Source: Halobacteriales archaeon SW_5_68_122
GTDB taxonomy: Archaea; Halobacteriota; Halobacteria; Halobacteriales; Haloarculaceae
Length of the DNA stretch: 6,113 nucleotides
Direction: 5' to 3'
NCBI GenBank assembly: GCA_003022815.1
Contig: PXSL01000009.1
Location: 1 to 6,113 of the forward strand
Below the pieces are notes generated by a model. It made no database searches and was not told where the DNA came from. It saw only the letters and a program-made list of their open reading frames with translations. Shown here one piece after another: positions 1 through 5,919 of this stretch. How positions within the stretch are numbered: the stretch's first letter is position 1; the number at the start of each line of letters is the position of its first letter. Both the position numbers and the translations under genes were made by a program.

Positions 1-1
1 A

Positions 2-355
2 GTGTACTTCTACCCGCGCGACGGGACCCCCGGCTGTACGCTGGAGGCTCGCGAGTTCGAGGCCGACATCGAGTCGTTCCGGCGGACGGGCGTGACCGTC
101 TACGGCGTCTCCACCGACGACGTCGACTCCCACCGGGAGTTCGCCGACGAGGAGGACCTCTCCTTCGACCTGCTGGCGGACCCCGACGCCGCGGTGGCCG
201 ACGCCTTCGACGTCGAGACGAAGGGCGAGTTCGTCGACCGGGTCACGTTCGTCCTGGCCGACGGCGAAGTGAAGGCGGTCGTCGACGCCGACACGATGAA
301 CCCCGAGGGCCACGCCGCCGACGTGCTCGAGGCGGTCGAGCGGGCGGCGGAGTGA
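2..355 (+). CDS. bcp: Peroxiredoxin, Bcp/PrxQ type (5'-truncated by window edge)
   Basis: A thiol peroxidase of the AhpC/TSA superfamily, Bcp/PrxQ branch, that reduces hydrogen and organic peroxides in the cytoplasm. The visible 117 residues start inside the thioredoxin fold. The active-site stretch YPRDGTPGCT (visible residues 4-13) carries the peroxidatic Cys12 and the conserved Thr9. The VYGVSTDD strand (34-41), SHREF (43-47) and the conserved Arg80 before the FVLADGE strand complete the family pattern. Family members are about 150 residues, so roughly 35 N-terminal residues lie outside the window. The GTG at position 2 is an internal Val codon, not a start. The usual Bcp resolving Cys five residues after the peroxidatic one is Arg here, and Cys12 is the only Cys visible, so it probably works as a 1-Cys enzyme needing an external thiol. 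It converges on leuS with a 33-nt gap in which I see no T-rich terminator. Confidence 0.93.
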   Translation: MYFYPRDGTPGCTLEAREFEADIESFRRTGVTVYGVSTDDVDSHREFADEEDLSFDLLADPDAAVADAFDVETKGEFVDRVTFVLADGEVKAVVDADTMNPEGHAADVLEAVERAAE

Positions 356-816
356 GGCCGAGCTACCGCAGGCAAGGCCCAGCGTCGCCTACTCCTCGAT
401 GTCGATGGCCGGCCGGCCGGGTTCGGCCTTCGCGGCGATGTCGTCGGGCGCCTCCCCCGCCGGGAGCACCCGCACCTCGGCATCGAATTCCCGCTCGAGG
501 AGCCACGCGGCCGCCGATAGCGCCGCCCGCTCGGTCCCGGGGTCGAGCGTCTCCGTGAGCGCCTCTCGTTCGGCCTGCAGGTCCTTGCCGTAGTCGGCGG
601 CCGCCTCGCCGTGGCGCTTGATTCTGTCGTGTTCCATCAGTTCGCCGACGAGGTTATCGGCGTCGCTCTCAAGAGCGATTCGTAAGGCCTCGTGTTTCCA
701 GGCGGACGTGACGACGATGTCGACGTGCTCGGGGTCGTCGATGCTGGCGACGTCGGTGATCTCGCGGACGTCCTCGCGGGTGTTCTCCACGAGGCGGCGG
801 CGCAGTTCGGCCGTCT

Positions 817-821
817 CGGGG
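817..821 (-). other. leuS gap junction 2 (missing codons, frame change)
   Basis: On the minus strand, the anticodon-binding domain reads LLAPVAP up to about 819. The next recognisable sequence, ETAELRRRLVENTRED, starts at 817 in a different frame. Other leucyl-tRNA synthetases have roughly 25-30 residues here, including a conserved HxxxxLW segment and an APWP-like motif, and neither is present. This is therefore loss of a block, not a one-base slip. The comparison is from memory of the family, so the size is approximate. Confidence 0.75.
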
Positions 822-1142
822 CGCAACCGGCGCGAGCAGCCGCAGCGTGACCGACAGCCCGCGCTCGAAGACATCGGGGTCGACGGCAGTGTACTCGCGG
901 TACCCCCGCAGCGTCCTCACGAGGGCCTGGGCCTCCCGCAGCGCGGTGTTGAACGTCAGGTCGTCGTACTCCTCGCCGGCGACGATGACGGCGGCCGCTA
1001 TCTCGCTTTCGACGTAGTCAGCGACGCGGCCGGGGTCATCGGTGGTCTCACGGGTCGCTTCGCTCTCGGCTTGGACCCCTCGCCGCTCGCTCTCTCGAGA
1101 CCCTCCCTCCGGTCGCGTCTCGCTGTCGCTCCCCGTTCGACT

Positions 1143-1165
1143 GTCCGAGGCGCAGTGCGCCTCGC
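1143..1165. repeat. In-frame palindromic element, copy B, inside leuS
   Basis: Arms cgaggcgc (1146-1153) and gcgcctcg (1157-1164) flank a 3-nt centre agt; the pairing extends one more base to 9-bp arms around a single central base. It matches the 23-nt copy at 2379-2401 at 20 of 23 positions, differing only in the 3-nt centre. On the leuS strand it encodes EAHCASD. It lies at the N-terminal edge of a low-complexity Ser/Arg/Glu-rich insertion of about 41 residues (about 1047-1169) that I do not know from other leucyl-tRNA synthetases. The flanks, FAAGEV and DDPGRVADYV, read as normal enzyme sequence. Confidence 0.72.
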
Positions 1166-2378
1166 TCGCTACCTCGCCGGCGGCGAAGTCCTCGACGATG
1201 GCCTTCAGTCGCGAGAGGAACGCGTGGGCCGACCGGACGCCCTCCTCGGTCCAGTCGAAGTCACGCTCCGGCTGGGCGGCCTGCATCATGAACAGCCGGG
1301 CGGTGTCGGCGCCGTACCGCTCAACGATGGCCTGCGGGGAGACGACGTTGCCCTTCGACTTGGACATCTTCTCGCCCTCGAGCTGGACCATCCCCTGGGC
1401 CAGCAGGTTCTCGAACGGCTCGCGGTCGTCGAGTCCCTCGTAGTCGGCCAGCACCTTCTGGAAGAACCGCGAGTACAGCAGGTGCATCACGGCGTGCTCG
1501 ATGCCGCCGACGTACTGGTCGACGGGCATCCAGTCGTTCGTCCGGTCGACGTCGAAGGGCGCCTCGTCGAGGTCCGGCGAGACGTACCGCAGGAAGTACC
1601 ACGACGAGTCGACGAAGGTGTCCATCGTGTCCGTCTCGCGTTCGGCGTCGGCGCCGCAGTCCGGACAGGTCGTGGACTTCCACTCCTCGGCCGCATCGAG
1701 GGGGTTGCCGGTGACGTTCTTGAATTCCGGCAGTTCGACGGGCAGCTCGTCTTCGGGCACCAGCACCGGCCCGCAGTCCTTGCAGTGGACGACCGGGATG
1801 GGCGTCCCCCAGTAGCGCTGTCTGGAGATGCCCCAGTCCCGCAGGCGGTACACCGTCTCGAAGTCTGCGCCGGCGATTTCCTTGGTCAGTTGGTCGCGGG
1901 CCTCCGCGCTCGACAGCCCGGAGTACTCCTCGGAGTTGACTAGTACGCCGTCCTTGGTGTAGGCTGTCGCCTCGACGTCCGGCACGTCGCTGTCGGCGTC
2001 GGGGGCGACGACCGGCCGGACGGGCAGGTCCATCTTCTCGGCGAAGGCGTGGTCTCGGTCGTCGTGGGCCGGGACGCCGTACAGCGCGCCGGTGCCGACG
2101 TCCGACAGCACGAAGTCGGCCACGAAGACGGGCAGTTCCTCGCCGGTGACGGGGTTCGTGGCGGTTAGCTCCGTCTCGACGCCGTTGGGTTCGTCGCCCT
2201 CCGGGTCGGCCTCGTGGCGGACGAACTCGTGGACGGCGTCGTCCTCGCGGGCCAACTGCTCGCTGACGGGATGGTCCGGCGCCAGGGCGAAGAACGTCGC
2301 GCCGTGGATGGTGTCGAGCCGGGTGGTGAACGCGTCGACCTCTCCGTGCTCCCGCGGCTCGGTTCCCTCGCCGCGTCC

Positions 2379-2401
2379 GTCCGAGGCGCTCCGCGCCTCG
2401 C
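2379..2401. repeat. In-frame palindromic element, copy A, inside leuS
   Basis: Arms cgaggcgc (2382-2389) and gcgcctcg (2393-2400) flank a 3-nt centre tcc. It is the partner of the copy at 1143-1165, with identical arms and identical immediate flanks. On the leuS strand it encodes EARSASD, in the same frame relative to the palindrome as the other copy. It sits in an insertion of about 20 residues (about 2343-2402) in the CP1 editing domain, between the strand ending VPFRVEG and the TRLDTIHGATFFAL motif, where family members normally have a short turn. Confidence 0.72.
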
Positions 2402-2494
2402 CCTCTACCCGGAAGGGCACCCGCGACCCCTCCTGGCGGCCGATCCAGTTGCGCTGCATCTGCCGGACGGAGTCGGGCCACCCCGCCAGCTCGT

Positions 2495-2531
2495 CCCGCC
2501 GCCTTCGTGAGAATCCTGGCTCTCTCCGCCC
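2495..2531 (-). other. leuS gap junction 1 (missing zinc knuckle, frame change)
   Basis: The leuS protein reads normally to LADEQVE (ending at 2531). It resumes at 2495 as [19 protein letters not shown] in another frame. Between DEQV and WPDS, E. coli-type enzymes have about 40 residues, including CWRC and QWF. Here only 53 nt separate these points, so at least about 67 nt are missing. The residual 36 nt encode a short [15 protein letters not shown] peptide resembling the Ser/Glu/Gly-rich composition of the two other insertions, so an inserted element may once have stood at this point. Confidence 0.75.
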
Positions 2532-3080
2532 TCGACCTGTTCGTCGGCCAGCACCGTCTCGCAGGAGGGACACCAGTTCACCTCGGCGTCGCGGCGCTCG
2601 GCCAGCCCTTCCTCGACGAACCGGCGGAACAGCCACTGGTTCCACCGGTAGTAGCGTGGCCGGCAGGTCGTGACCTCCCGCTCCCAGTCGTAGCCGAACC
2701 CCATCGACTCCATCTGGCCGCGCATCCGGTCGATGCAGTCGAACGTCCAGTCGCGGGGGTTGGTGTCGCGCTCCTTGGCGGCGTTCTCCGCGGGCAGGCC
2801 GAAGGCGTCCCACCCCATCGGGTGCAGCACGTCGTCGCCCCGCATGCGCCGGAACCGGGCGTAGGCGTCTGTGATGGTGTAGTTGCGGACGTGGCCCATG
2901 TGCATCTCCCCGGAGGGGTAGGGGTACATCCCGAGGACGTACGTCGGCTCGGAGACGTCGTCGGGCGTCCGGTACGCATCGGCGTCGTCCCACGCCTCCT
3001 GCCACCGTCGTTCGACCGCCGTGTGGTCGTAGCCGTCGTCGTGCATGGAGTCAGTTGCCCGAAACCAGTACCGGTCCGGC

Positions 3081-3090
3081 CCTTAAGCTT
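3081..3090 (-). promoter_or_regulatory. Probable TATA box of leuS
   Basis: The minus strand reads aagcttaagg, an AT-rich island in otherwise GC-rich sequence, centred about 40 nt before the leuS ATG at 3046. With the usual archaeal TATA-to-start distance of about 25-27 nt this predicts a leader of roughly 10-15 nt. No Shine-Dalgarno-like sequence precedes the ATG, as is common in haloarchaea. The survival of this promoter suggests the gap in the upstream gene stopped short of it. Confidence 0.5.
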
Positions 3091-3094
3091 TCCA

Positions 3095-3109
3095 TCCGAC
3101 AGACGCGGG
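3095..3109 (-). other. 3' gap junction of alanine dehydrogenase
   Basis: The upstream enzyme reads normally to GVTVFD (Asp codon 3109-3111). What follows, [10 protein letters not shown], is the leuS promoter region translated, not enzyme sequence. The family ends with about 30-35 further residues (a C-terminal helix after the VFDSTG-like strand) and then a stop. Neither the helix nor an original stop is present. The same frame stays open to 2578 within leuS, which would give an implausible 470-residue chimera from the 3993 start. Confidence 0.7.
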
Positions 3110-3993
3110 TCGAAGACGGTGACGCCATCGGTGGAGGCTCGACCGGGCCTCTCGCCGGTGACGATTTCGCCCAACTCGCCGTAGAGGTCGTCGTCGTCGA
3201 GGACGCCGCGACTCCACGGGACGTTGATCTCCCCGGAGTGGGTGCACTGCTCGTAGTCGTCGATGACGAGTTTGGCGTTCGCCACGACGCCCCCCTCGAG
3301 TTCGTTCTTGCCGGGGGCGTCGGCGCCCATCGCGTTGATGTGGGTTCGCTCGCCGACCGCGTCGGCGGGCACGACCGGTTCCTCGACCGGCGTCACCGTC
3401 GAGAGGACGTCGCACCCGGCGGCCTCCTCGACGGTGCCCGCCCGGGCGTCGAACTCCCCCTCGAAGCGGTCGATGAACCCTTCGACGGCGGCGTCCCGGA
3501 CGTCGAAGACGACCACCTCCTCGATGGGGCGGACCTCGGCGATGGCCTCCAGCTGGGTGTACGACTGGACGCCGGCACCGACGATGCCCAGCGAGGTGGC
3601 GTCCGTCACGGCGAGGTGGTCAGTTGCGACGGCGGCGGCGGCGCCCGTCCGCTGTCGGGTCAGGGTCGTCCCGTCCATGATGGCCAGCGGGAAGGCGTTC
3701 CGGGGGTCGGAGTAGATCATGGTCCCGATCACCGTCGGCAGGTCGTACCGCTCGGGGTTGTCGGTGTGGACGTTGACCCACTTGATGCCGGCGGCGTCCC
3801 AGTCGTCGGCGGCCATGTAGGCGGGCATCGAGCGGAAGTCGCCGCCGTACTCCGGCAGGTCGACATATGACTTGGTCGGCATCTGGACGTTCCCGTGCTG
3901 GTAGGCCGCGAACGCCTCCTCGACGGCGACAATGACCTCCTCGGTACGGGCGTTGTCGGCGACGTCGTCCCGGTTCAACAACAGCGTCTCCAT
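3109..3993 (-). pseudogene. Alanine dehydrogenase / ornithine cyclodeaminase-family protein, 3' end missing
   Basis: NAD-dependent dehydrogenase of the ornithine cyclodeaminase/mu-crystallin family. The closest match I recall is the archaeal alanine dehydrogenase group, which interconverts alanine with pyruvate and ammonia in the cytosol. The start is ATG at 3993 (METLLLN); an ATG further out lacks family sequence and would lie upstream of the TATA box. About 295 codons remain. Visible elements are QMPTKSYVDLP with Lys41, DFRSMPAY with Arg54, GIKWVNVH with Lys71, the Rossmann motif GIVGAGVQS (136-144), an acidic VFDVRD strand end (about 162-167) and DAPGKNELEGG. Lys41 and Arg54 are where the substrate-binding Lys and Arg of archaeal alanine dehydrogenase lie. 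The last 30 or so residues are lost at about 3109. Substrate is inferred: other family members deaminate ornithine or reduce imines. Otherwise the gene looks undecayed. Confidence 0.85.
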
Positions 3994-4014
3994 GAGGCAA
4001 ATCTTGCGGTGGCG

Positions 4015-4026
4015 CCTACTTATACT
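4015..4026 (-). promoter_or_regulatory. TATA box of the alanine dehydrogenase gene
   Basis: The minus strand reads agtataagtagg, centred about 27 nt before the ATG at 3993. That is the classic archaeal spacing for transcription beginning at or next to the start codon, so the mRNA is predicted to be leaderless. No Shine-Dalgarno sequence lies in between, which agrees. The position also supports METLLLN over an upstream start. It is the clearest promoter in the window. Confidence 0.65.
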
Positions 4027-4071
4027 GTCGGTCGGCGGTCGGGACAACGTTCAGATACGGATTGCGAAATC

Positions 4072-4182
4072 CAGAAAGCCCTCGGCGCTCTCGACTCCCA
4101 GGACTCGCTGCGCTCCTCGGTCGCGTTGCTCCCTGTGGTGCTCGCGTCGTCCGGGTTCGCCGAGAGCGCCTCGCCCTTTCAG
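4072..4182. repeat. Intergenic element with imperfect terminal inverted repeats
   Basis: Inverted ends 4075-4093 and 4161-4179 match at 15 of 19 positions, with a perfect 10-bp core (ggcgctctcg at 4084-4093 against cgagagcgcc at 4161-4170). The outer bases extend it to cagaaag and ctttcag. The interior, 4094-4160, is rich in ctcgct/gctcc words and has no plausible coding frame. I recall similar spacer sequences ending in ctttcagtccacc from several haloarchaea, so a dispersed REP-like or MITE-like repeat is likely, but I cannot search for copies. No clear target-site duplication is visible. It lies between the alanine dehydrogenase promoter and the end of the oxidase-family gene. In the remaining spacer (4183-4279) I see only a 10-bp palindrome, agcggccgct at 4271-4280, touching that gene's stop codon. 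Confidence 0.6.
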
Positions 4183-4279
4183 TCCACCAGGGATCGGTTG
4201 CGAAGCAGGCAGCGACTGACTTTTCGGCTGGTGGTCATGTGAAACCGTCGCGGTCGAAACTGTCCTCCCGAGCGGCCGC

Positions 4280-4669
4280 TCAGTACCGCCGGAAACTGGC
4301 GGACCCGACCGCCACGCGGACGAGCGTGTTGCCCGCCCAGTCGTCCTCGTCGGCGCCGTACTTCAGGTTAATCCAGCGGTTTGCCTCCCGGGCCGCCGCC
4401 TCGTCGTCGACGACCGCCGCCGTCCCGAACAGCGTGGCTGTCCAGTCGGGATCGTCGGCGGGACCCCGGTGGACCGACAGCGCCACGCGCGGGTTCTCCC
4501 GGAGGTTCGCCAGCTTCCGGCCGGTCGTCATCACCTCGACGGCCCCGTCGTCGTAGCGGAACCACACCGGCGCGACGTGGGGCCGGTCGTCGGTGCTGGT
4601 CGCGAGGTGGGCGACGACCGCCTCCCCGTCGAGCAGTTCCTCGAGGTCGGGCGGGACCGCGTCGCTCAT
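4280..4669 (-). CDS. Pyridoxamine 5'-phosphate oxidase-family FMN-binding protein
   Basis: A 129-residue split-barrel flavoprotein of the pyridoxamine 5'-phosphate oxidase superfamily. These small single-domain archaeal members bind FMN, F420 or heme, and many have unknown substrates, so the name should not be read as vitamin B6 synthesis. Family features are VVAHLATSTDDRPHVAPVWF (18-37), the flavin-phosphate-binding pattern GRKLANLRENPRVALSV (50-66), the central strand DWTATLFGTAAVV (75-87) and a C-terminal VRVAVGSASFRRY. The length is normal for the group and both ends look intact: ATG at 4667-4669 and TGA at 4280-4282. It starts 40 nt after the DUF5784 stop with no obvious TATA box, so co-transcription with that gene is likely. 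It is the only full-length gene on the minus strand here without disruption. Confidence 0.85.
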   Translation of the reverse strand: MSDAVPPDLEELLDGEAVVAHLATSTDDRPHVAPVWFRYDDGAVEVMTTGRKLANLRENPRVALSVHRGPADDPDWTATLFGTAAVVDDEAAAREANRWINLKYGADEDDWAGNTLVRVAVGSASFRRY

Positions 4670-4709
4670 GGTCGAGCGTTGGCGCGCCGAGTCAAGAGTC
4701 CGGCGCCGC

Positions 4710-5607
4710 TCAGACCCACTCGATTGCGCCGCCCAAGTCGAACGGCAGCCCGCCGTGGCGGTAGCCCTCGACGTGGCCGTCGGGACGGGCCCGGAAGACG
4801 ACGGTGGGCTCGTGGCCGACGGCGGGCTTCTCGCCCCGGACGGCGGCCCGCAGCGACGGGGTGGTCAGCGCCCGAGCGCCGCGCCGGCGGCCGCGGACGG
4901 GTCACCTCGACGAGGTCATCGCCGACGGCGAAGTCCAGCGCATGGCCACTTGCCTGCTCGACCTCCGGCTCGAACTTGAGGCCGGCATCGACCAGCAGTT
5001 TCGCGACGTTGAATTCGGCCATTGTCGCCCGCATTCGGCCGACGTCGTAGCCGCCGGAGGTGCCGAGCTTCGACGCCATCGTGTACCGGTGGGCGTCCAG
5101 CACGCCCGTCGACAGCAGCGACTCGTAGAAGCCGAGCCCCGCCTGGCGGGTGGCGTCGGGGAAGCCGGCGGCGTCCTCGGCGAAGAACCGCCGGGTGGTG
5201 TCCCGGCCGTCCTTCGAGCAGAACACCGGCAGGAAGAACCAGGTGACGTACTCGAAGGCCGCGAGCCACGGGTCGGTGAGTTCGACGCGGGCGGTGAGTT
5301 CCCGCTGGGCCCACCGGGAGACGGCGAACGGCGCCTCCGCGAACGTCTCCTTGTCGGTCCGCCACAGTGCCTCGGGTGTCTCCGTATTGCCGAGCCAGTA
5401 GGCCCGTCCCGGCCGGTAGCAGAACAGCGCGAAGTCGCCGTTGTCCATCTCCATCCGGCGGGTCTCGTAGCGGTCGTCGGCGACCCGGAACCAGGGGTCC
5501 TCGAGTCGCGCGCCGAAGGAGTCCTCCAGCGGCGCGAGCAGGCGGTCGCGGACGCGGCCCTCGTTCCACGTCTCGTTCGACCGACGGAATCGGAGCGGAC
5601 CGGCCAC
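4710..5607 (-). pseudogene. DUF5784-family haloarchaeal protein, internal gap with frame change
   Basis: A conserved haloarchaeal protein of unknown function; the family name DUF5784 is from memory. The start is GTG at 5607 (MAGPLRFRRS). The N-terminal part is well formed for 244 codons, with WFRVADDRYETRRMEMDNGD, YWLGNTETPEALWRT, FFLPVFCSKDGRDTTRRFF, ASKLGTSGGYDVGRMRATM and the segment GHALDFAVGDDLVEVTRPRPP. Then at about 4876 the frame becomes Arg/Pro-rich shadow sequence. The true C-terminus is in another frame from 4871: LRAAVRGEKPAVGHEP, RARPDGHVEGYRHGGLPFDL, AIEWV, stop at 4710-4712. As I recall the family, about 35-50 residues between these parts are missing. The HALDF...LVEVTRPR pattern recalls nuclease-like folds that bind metal through spaced acidic residues, but this is only an impression. 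Adjacent Asp and Glu residues of that pattern are intact. Confidence 0.75.
4871..4876 (-). other. DUF5784 gap junction (frame change)
   Basis: Minus-strand codons up to Arg at 4876-4878 belong to the family's N-terminal part. Codons from 4871 (ALTTPSLRAAVRGEK) belong to its C-terminal part in another frame. The old frame runs on to a stop at 4666-4668, producing an Arg/Pro-rich tail that by chance overlaps the next gene's ATG by four bases. The junction lies in dense GC (gcgcggcgc), favourable for slippage or for collapse in assembly. Confidence 0.65.
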
Positions 5608-5745
5608 GCCTTCGCTACGGCGGCGCGGCGTTTACCGGTTGCGCTCGCCGGCTGGCGGGTCGCCCCGCCCTCAGGTAAAAAGCTCCCGGGCCATCATCTC
5701 CGACACATTGATAACCGGCAACTCGCAAATTTGGGTGTGGTAACC
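5608..5745. promoter_or_regulatory. Divergent promoter region between DUF5784 and DUF5786 genes
   Basis: This 138-bp spacer separates two divergent genes and carries no coding frame I can support. AT-rich islands in the GC-rich background are tttacc (5631-5636), ggtaaaaag (5674-5682), attgataac (5707-5715) and the perfect 8-bp palindrome caaatttg (5726-5733). The attgataac island lies about 35 nt before the plus-strand ATG and is a reasonable TATA candidate for it. The tttacc island lies about 25 nt from the GTG of the minus gene and could serve that one. A 6-bp stem (ggcggg 5654-5659, cccgcc 5664-5669) lies between. Assignments are inference. Confidence 0.4.
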
Positions 5746-5919
5746 ATGTCAATGGGTACCTATGACGAGGACGAACACGAACGCCGCGAGCAGAAGGCCT
5801 CGAGCGTCGACGCATCGTTCGACGACGAGCGTACCGACTACGAGGGGGAGATCAAGTACGATTCGGGGGACTCCGCGGAGGCACTTCTCGACCAGTTCGA
5901 GGAGATGAAGTCCGGGTAG
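5746..5919 (+). CDS. Small acidic DUF5786-family protein
   Basis: A 57-residue, highly charged protein of unknown function; recognised from memory as the haloarchaeal DUF5786 family. The start MSMGTYDEDEHERREQK, the central DASFDDERTDYEGEIKYDSGDS and the final ALLDQFEEMKSG match the conserved layout of that family, and the length is typical. There is no Cys, no signal peptide and no membrane segment, so it is presumably a soluble cytoplasmic protein. ATG at 5746 is preferred over the in-frame ATG at 5752 because the family begins MSMG. No strong Shine-Dalgarno sequence precedes it. The TAG ends at 5919, and the very next base begins the stop codon of the convergent membrane-protein gene. Confidence 0.85.
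   Translation: MSMGTYDEDEHERREQKASSVDASFDDERTDYEGEIKYDSGDSAEALLDQFEEMKSG

Larger units (their letters stand above)
389..3046 (-). pseudogene. leuS: Leucyl-tRNA synthetase, disrupted by two frame-shifting gaps
   Basis: Class Ia synthetase that charges tRNA-Leu with leucine. It reads from ATG at 3046 to TAG at 389-391 in three frames. Segment 1 (3046-2531, 172 codons) has the HIGH-type motif HMGH (residues 49-52) and the WCPSC zinc pair. Segment 2 (about 2495-819) has the CP1 editing domain with GVPAHDDRD, the zinc pairs CKDC and CPDC, and KMSKS (codons at 1356-1370). Segment 3 (817-389) is the C-terminal tRNA-binding region ending AIDIEE. Between 1 and 2 the CWRC zinc pair and the QWF region are absent; between 2 and 3 the HVTEELW-to-APWP stretch is absent. 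Two peptide insertions of about 20 and 41 residues (2343-2402, 1047-1169) each hold a copy of one palindrome. The catalytic body looks bacterial-type. Each frame alone looks healthy, so the cause may be assembly error rather than decay. A simple gene caller would report separate overlapping fragments. Confidence 0.9.

Noticed and set aside
356..388. Terminator between the peroxiredoxin gene and leuS
   Set aside because: The 33 nt contain no convincing hairpin and no T-tract on either strand.
618..1943. 441-residue plus-strand open frame opposite leuS
   Set aside because: Its composition (Val/Gly/Leu/Arg with repeated RR and VD words) is that of the complement of a haloarchaeal gene. leuS motifs on the minus strand explain the region fully.
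817..2531. Programmed frameshifting or introns as the cause of the frame changes in leuS
   Set aside because: Conserved blocks are missing at the junctions, so a ribosomal shift would not restore a normal protein. There is no extra sequence to splice out and no slippery site is evident.
2578..3108. Continuation of the alanine dehydrogenase frame into leuS as a longer fusion protein
   Set aside because: After GVTVFD the translation is Arg/Thr/Ser/Pro-rich shadow sequence of leuS with no family similarity. It stays open only because GC-rich DNA has few stops.
2507..3870. Long plus-strand open frames opposite leuS and alanine dehydrogenase
   Set aside because: These are antisense shadows with no recognisable motifs, no promoter and no start context; the minus-strand frames carry all family signatures.
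4094..4160. Possible CRISPR or tRNA gene in the spacer
   Set aside because: The only repeat structure is one inverted pair, not regularly spaced direct repeats, and no cloverleaf-compatible stems or T-arm signature could be found.
4666..4709. DUF5784 frame running to 4666 with a four-base overlap with the next gene's ATG
   Set aside because: Such overlaps usually mark translational coupling, but the tail in this frame is Arg/Pro-rich shadow sequence. The conserved C-terminus (GYRHGGLPFDL, AIEWV, stop) is in another frame ending at 4710.
4804..5919. 371-residue plus-strand frame that includes the DUF5786 protein as its C-terminus
   Set aside because: The upstream part is antisense to DUF5784. 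The family protein begins MSMG at 5746 after its own promoter-like spacer.
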